From Aeoliella mucimassa (GTDB lineage Bacteria > Planctomycetota > Planctomycetia > Pirellulales > Lacipirellulaceae): 64,000 nucleotides of DNA. Positions 29,455-38,257 of the stretch are shown piece by piece. Every line of letters starts with the position of its first letter. Positions within the stretch are counted from its first letter, which is position 1. The notes below the pieces were generated by a model. It did no database searches, was not told where the DNA came from, and saw only the letters and a list, made by a program, of their open reading frames with translations. The DNA lies in NCBI RefSeq assembly GCF_007748035.1, contig NZ_CP036278.1, forward strand, positions 1,364,001 through 1,428,000, written 5' to 3'. The position numbers and the translations under genes are program-made.

Positions 29455-31917
29455 TTACTCGCTGCTTGTCGGTAGCATGAGTTCTACCGGAGCCAGCCCT
29501 GCGGACTCGACGGTGATCGTCAATTCGCCCGCGGTGCGAGTGCTTTTAACGATGGCCAGCAGGCGACCGTCGCTCGTCTTCTTGGTGGGGCTCAGCAGGT
29601 TGGTGGTATCGTCCTGATCGCCGTTGTCGACACCTAACAGCTTGCCATGGCCGGTGACTTCGACGGTAACTTCAGTCGTCGCATCGGTAGCAAGCGTGCC
29701 GGCTTCGTCGACCACGCGGATTTCAACGTGGGCAACATCCTGCCCATCGGCGGCGAGAGCTTCGCGGTCGGCCACTAATTCCAACTTGGCTGCTGGGCCA
29801 GGGGTGACGAGCGAGTCGGTCGCTACCAGTTGGTCATCCTTGAAGCCACTCACCGCAAGCGTGCCAGCGGTGAATGGAACGCGAGCCCGAAAGTAGGGGC
29901 CAAACTTCTCGGTGCTGACTTCAAGCGGCTTGCCATTGAGCGTCAACTCAACGCGATCGCAGTTCGAGGCGATCAGCACCATTATCATCGTGCCTTCTTC
30001 CGTTTTCCACAGTCGTGGTGTTCGCGAAGTTGAGAAAAGACGTCGCGGTGCGTTACGCCGCTCTTGGTTGACGGTAAGGTGCACGATCGCTTCGTCGCTC
30101 CAATTCAAGCGATGCATCCACGCACGGGGCTTCAGGAAACCACGAGTGTCGAACACGCCTGACTTGCTGCCATGGTTGGGCCACTCGCCGGCTTCGCCAA
30201 GAAAGTCGAAACCCGACCACAAATAGATGGAGCTGATGTAATCGTTGTCGGCTACCGCTTGCCAGCTAGGTGGGCCTTGGCCGTTTTCACTGCCGTAGAT
30301 GACCCGACCGGGGAAGTCGCGGTGGTCCCGGCTATAGAACTGCTCCTGGTAGTTGTAACCAGCGACATCAAGCATGTTCGCCAGCCCAATGTCGTTGGAA
30401 GCCGGCACGTTCGACAGTGCCATTGTGACGGGTCGGGTCGGGTCGTGACGCTTCACCGCGGCGATGAGCGACGGCGCGACAACCGCCAGGCGGGTGGTTT
30501 TGGGCGATCCCGCATCGGCCGGCGGGGCTGCAGGATCGAAGAACTCCGGGTGCACGTAGGGATCGCCTGGGTAATCGATTTCGTTGCCGATACTCCAGAG
30601 GATGATCGAGGGATGATTACGGCCGCGACGCACCATCGCTTCAACATCCTGCTCGGCCCACTCTTCGAAGTGTTCGTTGTAGCCAAACCGTTCGGCGCGG
30701 CCGACATTGCGCCCTTTCACCCACTTGCGCTTGCCGAGTTCCCATTCGTCGAAGGCTTCGTCCATCACGAGCAGCCCGATCTCGTCGCACAGAGAGTACA
30801 GCTCCTTGGCCATTGGATTATGACTGCAACGCACCGCGTTGGCGCCAAGTTGCTTCACGATGCGCAGGCGTCGCTCGAGCACCTTGTCGGGTACGGCCGC
30901 TCCGACCACGCCGGCGTCGTGATGCAGGCAGACCCCTTTGATCTTCATCGCCTGACCGTTCAGGAAGAACCCATCGTCGGCATCGAAATAATAGGTGCGA
31001 ATCCCAAAGGGAGTGCGAACCACGTCGACCGTTTCGCCATTCTCCACGATGCGTGTTTCCATCGTGTAGAGCGTTGGCTCGTCTAAAGTCCACCGCTGAG
31101 GATCCTCGACCATGTGCCAATGAGCGAACGTGTATTTCGCGCCAGCGGCAAGCTCCGACTTGGTCGACTGCTCGCCGAGCCGGCTCCCATCGGGAGCAAG
31201 TACCGACGTTTCGACAAGAATCTCGGCAGGCTGTTCGCTGTGGTTGACCACTTCGTTGGTCACGTGGATGTCGGCCCGCTCGTCGGTCACGCGAGGAGTG
31301 GTGACAAACGTGCCCCAGGTATCGACGTGAACGGGGTTTGTCACGGTCAGCCAAACATGTCGGTAGATGCCAGTGCCGGTGTACCAACGCGAGTCAGCCA
31401 CCTGCTGGCGGGCGACGCGCACTGCCAGTACGTTGGTCTCGCCGGTCTTGAGGTAGGGAGTCAAACGAAAGTAGAAGGGAGCATATCCGTAGGGCCGCTC
31501 GCCAAGTCGCTGGCCGTTGAGCCAGACTTCGCTGTTGCGATACACCCCATCGAAGTGAAGGGTGACTTCGCGGCCTTGCCAGTCGGCGGGAACCTCAAAC
31601 GACTTGCGATACCAACCGATGCCGCCTGGCAGGTAGCCGGTGCCGCTGGCATGGTCGGGGCTGAACGAGTGCTCGATCGACCAATCGTGCGGCACCGAAA
31701 GTTGACGCCACTGCTGGTGGTCGAGACTCGGGTCGGGCCCTTGAGGGACATCGCCGAGGTGGAATCGCCAGTCGAAATCGAAGGTGAGTTGCTGCCGAGC
31801 GTTGTCGGCCGAGCTGAGCGAAGCAGGCAAGCTTAGAGCAACAGCTGCCAGTGTGAGCATCGAGAGAGACCGCAGCGATTGCGGCAGCTTCGCCAAACGA
31901 GAGAGCGCCTGAGACAT
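29455..31917 (-). CDS. Glycoside hydrolase family 2 (beta-galactosidase-like), secreted
   Basis: An 820-residue exported protein. Residues 1-36 form a signal peptide. It then has the GH2 sugar-binding jelly roll (DFDWRFHLGD, DWSIEHSF, YRNSEVWLNGQRL), the immunoglobulin-like domain and the TIM barrel. The acid/base is E446 in the SIGNEID motif and the likely nucleophile is E544 in IYGSENGQ. C-terminal DUF4982-like and beta-sandwich domains complete it. It removes beta-linked galactose, glucuronate or mannose from polysaccharide ends; the exact sugar cannot be read. ATG 31917 starts directly at the signal peptide. A 58-bp imperfect palindrome lies 17 bases upstream of the start. Confidence 0.92.
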   Translation of the reverse strand: MSQALSRLAKLPQSLRSLSMLTLAAVALSLPASLSSADNARQQLTFDFDWRFHLGDVPQGPDPSLDHQQWRQLSVPHDWSIEHSFSPDHASGTGYLPGGIGWYRKSFEVPADWQGREVTLHFDGVYRNSEVWLNGQRLGERPYGYAPFYFRLTPYLKTGETNVLAVRVARQQVADSRWYTGTGIYRHVWLTVTNPVHVDTWGTFVTTPRVTDERADIHVTNEVVNHSEQPAEILVETSVLAPDGSRLGEQSTKSELAAGAKYTFAHWHMVEDPQRWTLDEPTLYTMETRIVENGETVDVVRTPFGIRTYYFDADDGFFLNGQAMKIKGVCLHHDAGVVGAAVPDKVLERRLRIVKQLGANAVRCSHNPMAKELYSLCDEIGLLVMDEAFDEWELGKRKWVKGRNVGRAERFGYNEHFEEWAEQDVEAMVRRGRNHPSIILWSIGNEIDYPGDPYVHPEFFDPAAPPADAGSPKTTRLAVVAPSLIAAVKRHDPTRPVTMALSNVPASNDIGLANMLDVAGYNYQEQFYSRDHRDFPGRVIYGSENGQGPPSWQAVADNDYISSIYLWSGFDFLGEAGEWPNHGSKSGVFDTRGFLKPRAWMHRLNWSDEAIVHLTVNQERRNAPRRLFSTSRTPRLWKTEEGTMIMVLIASNCDRVELTLNGKPLEVSTEKFGPYFRARVPFTAGTLAVSGFKDDQLVATDSLVTPGPAAKLELVADREALAADGQDVAHVEIRVVDEAGTLATDATTEVTVEVTGHGKLLGVDNGDQDDTTNLLSPTKKTSDGRLLAIVKSTRTAGELTITVESAGLAPVELMLPTSSE

Positions 31918-31933
31918 GGGAAAGCCTGAAGAC

Positions 31934-31991
31934 TGCAGGAGGGAGGTATCACAATAAAATGTAGGATTATTGTAACACCTGCCCTCCTGCA
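31934..31991. promoter_or_regulatory. Large imperfect palindrome before the GH2 gene
   Basis: The arms (31934-31957 and 31967-31991) match over about 21 of 24 positions with one gap; each starts or ends in TGCAGGAGGG or its complement and the inner arms are CAATAA/TTATTG. It begins 17 bases before the GH2 start codon and 87 bases after the pgsW stop. It could be an operator, a 5'-UTR hairpin or a 3' hairpin of pgsW; no T tract follows. Confidence 0.6.
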
Positions 31992-32077
31992 ATGCAGCGA
32001 CCAGTCCCTGAATCGCACTTTCCACTGCGATCACAGCTCCCAAGAGCGATGACCGCGACTCCTGTTATCAAAACGTA

Positions 32078-33256
32078 CTAGACCATCAACTCCACACCCT
32101 TGGGCGATTCCTCCATTCGGAGGACATCGGGGTGAGTCGAGTCGAAGTAGGTGAACTTCGCCCGCAGGCGGGCCCACAGGTCGGTCCACACGTAAACGCG
32201 TACCATTCCCAGCACGGCAATCAGCAGCAGGGTGGCCACCAGGCGGTTGGGCCGCGAGCTAAAGTAGACCGGGCCGTCGCCAATGGTTGGCATTTCTTGC
32301 GGAGCGGTGGGCAGACCGAACTCTTTGGCCAACGAGATGGTGTTCCCAAGATTGATGACTGGCACTCCTTGCTTGGAGAAACGTGTCGCGACACAGTCGA
32401 TCGAATCGGCTCCTGCTGGCATGTTCTCGGTGAGTCCACCGCCGAAGGCCTCGCGGCCATCTTCGCCATGAATCGAAGCAGCACCACCACCGACGTTCAC
32501 GTAGGCCTTGATGGGGCGATTGCCTGCCGCGGTACGGTAGATATCCATCCGCTGGTCAATCGATTCGCGTAGTAAGTTTGGTTCGAGGGCCGGAATGTTG
32601 CTGCGGGTGAGCGATGCCTTGAGCAAAGCTACCGAGTCGGCATCCATTCCGCGGGCGCGATCGCCGAAGCCACCCAGCGTTGCTGCGTTGGAGCGGAACG
32701 AGATGATGCCTTCGTCGTACAGCACTTGTTCCATATCGAGCCAGAGCATGTCGGGCATGTTGGCACCGAATTGCGACGACGCAACCGAGTGGACGATCAC
32801 CGGTTCGGCACCAATGGCTTCGATGGCCGCGAACAAGCAGGTGTTCAAGGCTGGCAGCGAGCCGGTGCAGCCGACGGCCACCAGGTCGCCTTTGCCGACG
32901 CCGGCCTTCTGTAGCAGTTCGACCGACACGGCCGCAAAGTTTGGATTCACACTAGTTTGCTTGGCTTCCAAGTGACCAGGCAAGCTGGTCACCGGCGACA
33001 TGGCGGTGCCGATCATCCCCGACTGCATGGGGTCGAACACGCGGTCGAAGTCGTGGCCTCGTTGCTGCCGGGCTTCGCGGACCGCGTTCATGCCTCGGCT
33101 GGCAAGCTGCGCGGCGACGATTTTGGTTTGCAAGTCGCCTTGGTGATGGTGGGTGGGGAAGCGTTCGAGCAGCAGGGTGCCGCCAACTGCTACCAAGCCG
33201 ATGGCAAACAGGGCCGCTTTCGAGATCTTTTGGGGTCGCCAGTAGACGCGTTTCAT
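32078..33256 (-). CDS. pgsW: Poly-gamma-glutamate system protein PgsW
   Basis: About 392 residues. It has an N-terminal basic segment (KRVYWRPQKISK), one membrane helix (about 13-30), a periplasmic domain and a second helix near the C-terminus (RLVATLLLIAVLGMVRVYVW). This is the layout of the poly-gamma-glutamate system protein family found with pgsB and pgsC; its role is unassigned but it likely acts in polymer export or processing. ATG 33256 is used because GGAA lies upstream and it leaves 5 bases after pgsC; an in-frame ATG at 33271 would overlap pgsC by 10 bases. Confidence 0.85.
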   Translation of the reverse strand: MKRVYWRPQKISKAALFAIGLVAVGGTLLLERFPTHHHQGDLQTKIVAAQLASRGMNAVREARQQRGHDFDRVFDPMQSGMIGTAMSPVTSLPGHLEAKQTSVNPNFAAVSVELLQKAGVGKGDLVAVGCTGSLPALNTCLFAAIEAIGAEPVIVHSVASSQFGANMPDMLWLDMEQVLYDEGIISFRSNAATLGGFGDRARGMDADSVALLKASLTRSNIPALEPNLLRESIDQRMDIYRTAAGNRPIKAYVNVGGGAASIHGEDGREAFGGGLTENMPAGADSIDCVATRFSKQGVPVINLGNTISLAKEFGLPTAPQEMPTIGDGPVYFSSRPNRLVATLLLIAVLGMVRVYVWTDLWARLRAKFTYFDSTHPDVLRMEESPKGVELMV

Positions 33257-33261
33257 CGTGT

Positions 33262-33747
33262 TTAGTTCCATGCTGAAGTTATGAAGGTTTCCATTCCCAA
33301 GACAATCAAGGCGAGTCGCACCACGGCCGAGGCAGTGAGCACGGTGCCTAGCGTCTCGAACAACCCTTGCCGATCAAACCACAAGGCGATCAGGCCGGGA
33401 ACGATATAGCCAATCACACCGATGGCGGTGTCGACCGTGGCCGAGTCGGTGTTGCCCATCGCGGGAAGGGCGAGCAGCGTACGAACCAGGTGGCCAATCA
33501 CAAAACCCATCAGCAACATCAGCACGATGCGCCGTCGTCCGTAGATGACGGCAAAGTTCGAAATGCAGCGGACCACCAGGTAGGCAGCCAGCGAGACGGT
33601 AAGCGTCAGTACGATATCGAGCGGACGCTGGAAGCTCAAAGCAAAGTAGCCCGGCACAATCATGCCGCCGGCCGCCAGGCCAAACGCTTCGGTAAATAAC
33701 AGGCTGACAATCAGCCCTAAACCAATCGCAACGGTAAGTGGATCCAT
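33262..33747 (-). CDS. pgsC: Poly-gamma-glutamate biosynthesis protein PgsC/CapC
   Basis: A 161-residue membrane protein with five hydrophobic segments. It matches PgsC/CapC by its start (IGLGLIVSLLFTEAFGLAAGGMIVPGYFAL) and its even hydrophobic layout. With PgsB it forms the membrane-bound ligase that joins glutamate residues through gamma-carboxyl bonds. It follows pgsB with only two bases between stop and start, so the two are translationally coupled, and pgsW follows directly. Confidence 0.92.
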   Translation of the reverse strand: MDPLTVAIGLGLIVSLLFTEAFGLAAGGMIVPGYFALSFQRPLDIVLTLTVSLAAYLVVRCISNFAVIYGRRRIVLMLLMGFVIGHLVRTLLALPAMGNTDSATVDTAIGVIGYIVPGLIALWFDRQGLFETLGTVLTASAVVRLALIVLGMETFITSAWN

Positions 33748-33749
33748 AA

Positions 33750-35009
33750 TTAAACTGCCCCCGCATATTCGAGTGTTGGCGAAGCGGTACCGTCGGTGGT
33801 GTCCCGGTTGGGGAGCGTGGAGAGGTAACGGGTTCCGCGTTGATTGAAGTAATCGATCATTTGCATGCCGGGTCCGTAGATGTTGCCCATGCCCATGATC
33901 ATGGCAGCACGGCCCGAGTGTTGACGAATGTTGTTCACGACGTTTTCGGTCGGCAGCCGCTCCGCATTCAATAGCTGCGAGGGGTGCATGCCGTTGGCCA
34001 GGGCCCGCTTGGCGAATACCTCGGTGCCGGAACCGATCAGCACGTAGCGATCGGCTGGTTGCCACTTCAGGCAGGCGTCGGCCAGTTGCACCGAACGCTC
34101 CGAACGGTCCGCACGGCAGTTGAACAGTGCGATGCGTTGGTCGAAGCTCTTGAAGCGACCGACCACCATGTTCCAGTTCTGACCGGTCGATTCAGGATCG
34201 TTCGCGGCAAAGCCGTTGACGAATGCCAGTTCCTTTTCGGTTTCGCGAATCGAGTACATTTGCAGCACGCCTGCGTCGGGAGCGGCCGACCACATGCCAG
34301 CCAAGGCAACCCGGCGAGGTACGCCGAGATCCTGGCAAACCTTCAAGGCGAGTGCCACGTTATCGGGGTGCTCGATATGGGCGAACCCGCTGAGGTCGTC
34401 CCACGAGATGTTTGCGACGTCGTCGACGGTCACCGCGTTCACACTGCTTCCGCGGTCTTTGGCCGCTTCAGCAAAAATGCCCAGGTGATCCTGCTCGGCC
34501 GTGAAGAACTTGCCATTTACCGGCATCGTGCCAGCCATCGCCCGAGCGACGTCTTGTTCGGTGGGGCCCATCACTTCCAGGTGATCCGCACGAGCATTGG
34601 TCAGAACCCCATGCGTGCTTTTTACGATGCTCAGTTCACAGACACTTTGAAGCTGTGGGTTAAGCGCCATGCATTCGATCACCAGCGCTTCGGCATTGGC
34701 CGCTGCGGCTGCGCGAATCACACGAACCTGTTCGATGATGTTCGATCGCGAAGGGCGATACACCGGATACTCGCTGCCGTCGGGGAAGATCATCCGCGGC
34801 AAGGTGCCAGTGGTCTTCGCACAAGTCGAAATGCCACCAGCACGCAGGCCAGCAGCAATCAAGCGAGTAACGCTGCTCTTGCCCCGCGTTCCATTCACAT
34901 GGATACGGTAAGGAATGCGCCGAAGCAGGCGATTGTGGTAATACGATTCGAGGGCTCCCAAGGCAGAGAGCATAGCGGCCCCGCCCGCTAGTAAGAGAGT
35001 GCCATCCAT
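33750..35009 (-). CDS. pgsB: Poly-gamma-glutamate synthase PgsB/CapB
   Basis: A 419-residue Mur-ligase-like ATP-dependent amide ligase. After one N-terminal membrane helix it has the ATP-binding loop NGTRGKSSVTRL at 39-50, the TTGTLPRMIFPDG segment, a conserved VIECMALNPQLQ stretch and THGVLTNARADHLEVMG. These are the CapB/PgsB hallmarks. It makes poly-gamma-glutamate at the inner membrane with PgsC. The start has a good binding site (AAGGAAG). It is the first gene of pgsB-pgsC-pgsW; a pgsA/capA exporter gene is not seen in the window. Confidence 0.95.
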   Translation of the reverse strand: MDGTLLLAGGAAMLSALGALESYYHNRLLRRIPYRIHVNGTRGKSSVTRLIAAGLRAGGISTCAKTTGTLPRMIFPDGSEYPVYRPSRSNIIEQVRVIRAAAAANAEALVIECMALNPQLQSVCELSIVKSTHGVLTNARADHLEVMGPTEQDVARAMAGTMPVNGKFFTAEQDHLGIFAEAAKDRGSSVNAVTVDDVANISWDDLSGFAHIEHPDNVALALKVCQDLGVPRRVALAGMWSAAPDAGVLQMYSIRETEKELAFVNGFAANDPESTGQNWNMVVGRFKSFDQRIALFNCRADRSERSVQLADACLKWQPADRYVLIGSGTEVFAKRALANGMHPSQLLNAERLPTENVVNNIRQHSGRAAMIMGMGNIYGPGMQMIDYFNQRGTRYLSTLPNRDTTDGTASPTLEYAGAV

Positions 35010-35690
35010 TGTGCTTCCTTCTTGAAGCTACCGCGTGTGCTGCGGTGTACCGGTGAAAGGTGGTGAAAAACGATAACCCGGCGATGTCGCCTACATGAAC
35101 CAAGCTGAGAGCAGTGGAATAGACACTGCTCAGGTCGCGGTGCTTTCAAGCGTATGGCTTCCGTTTACTCGAAGCTTTGAGAGTCGCGGGAGTCGTGCGC
35201 TCGAGAGCGGACTGATTGGTAGGCTAGACCCCTCCTGGGTCGGTTTCTTCAATAAGCAATTGAAATACCAATAGCGCTAGGTGCAGGTTAAAAAACCTGG
35301 CTTTGTGAGCAGCGATGAGGTGGGAAATGCGCGGAAGCATTGCTGGGGACTGGGTTTAGCGAGATCTTAACGTGAACCGAGGGCGGCAATGATTGCTAGA
35401 GTGCTAGCAGTCACAGAGGTAACTCTTTGCGTACCGATGGTAGGAATTGCAATACGGTGAAACCGTTTACAAGTTCACGGAAGAGGGAACTCGACGACTG
35501 CGGTTTCGGGGCGGGTTGCGGGCATCGGCGAAGCGATCGACCTGGAGGTTCGATCTCGGCTTCCCGGTGCAACGCACGCGGTTCGGCTATCGTGTGCCGT
35601 GACTGGCCAGCAGCGCCTTGTAAATGCTTTGGTATTCCTCAAACGGTAAAGTTAAGAAACGGGGCAACCGCAGCAGCGGACTGGCGCACC
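35010..35690. other. Long intergenic region before pgsB
   Basis: This 681-base stretch separates the acyltransferase stop from the pgsB start, both on the minus strand. No protein-like frame is seen on either strand, and no clear terminator. It should hold the pgs promoter and leader; its length is unusual for this window. Confidence 0.4.
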
Positions 35691-37028
35691 TTAAGCCACG
35701 ATGTCGGGCGAGGTGGGGGCCTGCTCTGCGATTGATTCGCTCTTGGCCTGGGAAGAGTGGTCAGGCCGTTGCTCAGCGACTGGTGCTCGTTCGGCAGCCA
35801 GAGCATCGAGCATTTGCTGAAGCTGCTGGGCTACTTGCGCCATCGCCGGATCTTGCTTAGCCGAGCGATCCCGCTCGGCGGAGACTTCTATTGGTTCTCC
35901 GACATCAATTGTAGCATGTAATGGACCGTGTGGAACGGCCTCGTCGGTAAAATCTTCCTCTAATCTTTCCACGGTCTCCAGGATTCGCTCCGGTAGGTTC
36001 CGGCCTTCGCGAACGTACTTCCGCGGGTAGTGGGCCATCTGCTGGGCATAATAAAGCTTGCCCAGGTCACGCCACCGCGAAGCCCGTTCGGCGGCGTCGC
36101 ATTTTCCTTCGATCATATCGGGCATGATTGCGGTGCGGACGTTCTTAACCCTCGAAACCACGCCTCCCGAACGGTCCTTGATATGCCACTTGTCTTCCAT
36201 TTCGGCCAGCGACTCCATCGCGAGTCGCTCCACGCGTTCAAAGGGATCTCCTTCGCGAACGCAGCCCAGGTATTCCACTTCTTTTACGGCCAAAATGGCC
36301 TCGCCTAGTTTCTTCATCCGCTGCACGGTGGAGAGGTGGGTCTGCGGTTCCCAGGTGAAGTTTCGCTCCATCCGGGCTAGGTCCTCGGCCACTGCTGCGT
36401 ACGGATCTCCATCATAGGAATATCGTACCGCTACCGGGTGTACCATCACCGGTTTCTTGCCTAGTTTCAAACGTCGCTTCGTTGCCTGGCGGGCGATGAA
36501 GCCTGGGCCGTCCATCAGGTCCATCAGCACGTCGCAATGACGCGATACGGCCCCCTCGGCAAAGATCACCAGCGGGCGTTTGCCGCTCACCAGAGTGTCG
36601 ATGGCAAAATTCACGCTCGCCCGGTCGGTTCCTTCCCGGTACACGCTGAAGGCCCCTAGCCGCCGAAGAATGAACTGTTGGTACCAGCCCTCCTGGAATA
36701 GGTGCCAACTGGCCATCGTTAGAGTGTTGGTTCCCAGCTCGCCGGATAGCAGCCCCAGCACCATCGGATCGGCGATCCGAGCGTGATTTGGGGCGATCAG
36801 CACGCTGTACCCCTCATCGATAGTCTTCCGCATCCGCTCTACATGGCGGCATTCGTAGGTTTCCACCTGATACTGTTTTTTTAGATAGCCTTTCAGCAGA
36901 AATCGCAGCAGCCATACCCAGGCATCCGATTCCACTGGGGGGATAAACTCGTAAGACTCCTCATGAATAATGCACTGCATGGCGTCGAGCGGGCAGAAAA
37001 AGCGGGGTGCAAGAAAATCGTCCGGCAA
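35691..37028 (-). CDS. Lysophospholipid acyltransferase (PlsC-like) family protein
   Basis: A 445-residue protein. The PlsC acyltransferase motifs are present: NHx4D at 81-87 (NHARIAD), a conserved Tyr-Arg in FSVYREGTDRAS and FAEGAVSR in place of FPEGTRS. An acyl chain is probably transferred from acyl-CoA or acyl-ACP to a lysophospholipid or other hydroxyl acceptor at the membrane. The C-terminal 200 residues, including a Gln/Ala-rich end, are longer than in PlsC and unassigned. It is divergent from the DUF58 cluster. Confidence 0.82.
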   Translation of the reverse strand: MPDDFLAPRFFCPLDAMQCIIHEESYEFIPPVESDAWVWLLRFLLKGYLKKQYQVETYECRHVERMRKTIDEGYSVLIAPNHARIADPMVLGLLSGELGTNTLTMASWHLFQEGWYQQFILRRLGAFSVYREGTDRASVNFAIDTLVSGKRPLVIFAEGAVSRHCDVLMDLMDGPGFIARQATKRRLKLGKKPVMVHPVAVRYSYDGDPYAAVAEDLARMERNFTWEPQTHLSTVQRMKKLGEAILAVKEVEYLGCVREGDPFERVERLAMESLAEMEDKWHIKDRSGGVVSRVKNVRTAIMPDMIEGKCDAAERASRWRDLGKLYYAQQMAHYPRKYVREGRNLPERILETVERLEEDFTDEAVPHGPLHATIDVGEPIEVSAERDRSAKQDPAMAQVAQQLQQMLDALAAERAPVAEQRPDHSSQAKSESIAEQAPTSPDIVA

Positions 37029-37143
37029 AGATGGGGTTTGGCGTGCGGCTTAACGCCGCTCGCGACCGGCTGTATCTTATACTAAAACACTTTGTGCTGC
37101 GACGTCTTAGCGAAACTAGCGACCGACACCCCGTGCCCTAAAC

Positions 37144-38046
37144 ATGGCCGACGCCCCTAACTACCTCGATCCGGCCGTGCTGGCCCAACTCGAAGGCCTG
37201 CAACTACGAGCAGCCCGGATTGTCGAGGGGTACGTCTCGGGCCTGCATCGCAGCCCTTATCAGGGGTTCTCGGTCGAATTTGCCGAGCATCGCGAGTACG
37301 CCCCGGGCGACGACCTGCGGTACGTCGATTGGAAGGTATTCGGCAAAACCGACAAGGTTTACCTAAAGCAATACGAAGAGGAAACCAACCTCATTTGCTA
37401 CCTGGTGCTCGACATTAGCGAGAGCATGCAGTACCGCAGCGAACTGGCGCCGCTCAGCAAGTTGGAGTATGCCCAGAGTGCGGCCGCAGCGTTGGCCTAC
37501 CTGGTAATCCGTCAGCAAGATAGCGTTGGTTTGGTGACCTTCGACGACGCGGTGCGGCAGATCGCCCGCCCGAGCTCCAGCGCATCGCACCTGTCGCAGT
37601 TGGTGCGGCTGATGGAAATGACCTCGGCCGAGAAGAAAACCCGCACCGGGCCGATCTTCCACGAGCTGGCCGAGCGGTTTACCCGCCGGGGCATCGTGTT
37701 CGTATTGTCCGACCTGTTCGACGACCCCGAAGAGCTGCTGGCCGGGCTCAAGCACTTCCGCCACCGTCGGCACGACGTGGTGGTGCTGCACACCTTTGAC
37801 CCCGCGGAGCTCGATTTTCCGTTTCAGCACGCGACGATGTTCCACGGACTCGAAGGCACCGGCGACCTGCTGGTCGAACCAGCCCAACTGCGTCGCGCCT
37901 ACCAGCAGGAGATCAACCGCTTCGCCAACCAGGTGCGAACCGGCTGCCTGGCCCAAGGGGCCGACTACGTACAGCTACGAACCGATATGCCGCTGAGCGT
38001 TGCGCTGTCGACCTACCTATCGCACCGCCGCCGACGCGTGCGGTGA
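37144..38046 (+). CDS. DUF58 domain protein (MoxR-associated type)
   Basis: A 300-residue soluble protein. The DUF58 signature REYAPGDDLRYVDWK is at 50-64 and it overlaps a von Willebrand A fold with MIDAS-like D90-I-S-E-S94. DUF58 proteins are usually encoded beside a MoxR AAA+ ATPase and Bat proteins and are thought to help assemble or activate envelope or metallo-enzyme complexes. No moxR gene is adjacent here: the gene upstream is the divergent acyltransferase. It is the first gene of the cluster running to 50318. Confidence 0.92.
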   Translation: MADAPNYLDPAVLAQLEGLQLRAARIVEGYVSGLHRSPYQGFSVEFAEHREYAPGDDLRYVDWKVFGKTDKVYLKQYEEETNLICYLVLDISESMQYRSELAPLSKLEYAQSAAAALAYLVIRQQDSVGLVTFDDAVRQIARPSSSASHLSQLVRLMEMTSAEKKTRTGPIFHELAERFTRRGIVFVLSDLFDDPEELLAGLKHFRHRRHDVVVLHTFDPAELDFPFQHATMFHGLEGTGDLLVEPAQLRRAYQQEINRFANQVRTGCLAQGADYVQLRTDMPLSVALSTYLSHRRRRVR

Positions 38047-38072
38047 GCTTTTACTACTACTTATGTTTTACT

Positions 38073-38232
38073 AACCACAGAGTTCACGGAGGACACCGAG
38101 GGGCGAGGCCAAAGCAAACGCGGTACAACTTGTTTCTGATGAACTTGCCCTCAAAGGATGAATCGTTTCCTGCATCGCTTTGTCAACTGACTCGCCAACG
38201 CCCTCCATATACTCCGTGCTCTCCGTGATTTA
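38073..38232. repeat. Inverted-repeat spacer (CACAGAG/CTCCGTG type)
   Basis: The left part 38073-38100 (ACCACAGAGTTCACGGAGG and on) is imperfectly complementary to 38201-38232 (CTCCGTGCTCTCCGTGATTT). The 211-base gap between the DUF58 and BatA genes is mainly this element, which looks like a dispersed intergenic repeat inserted in the operon. Confidence 0.5.
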
Positions 38233-38257
38233 TTCCTTCTTGCTCCATCCCTGATTC

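Noticed and set aside
35222-35250. Short hairpin GACCC-CTCCT-GGGTC followed by GGTTTCTTC
   Set aside because: A 5-bp stem without a proper T tract, on the strand opposite to the neighbouring genes.
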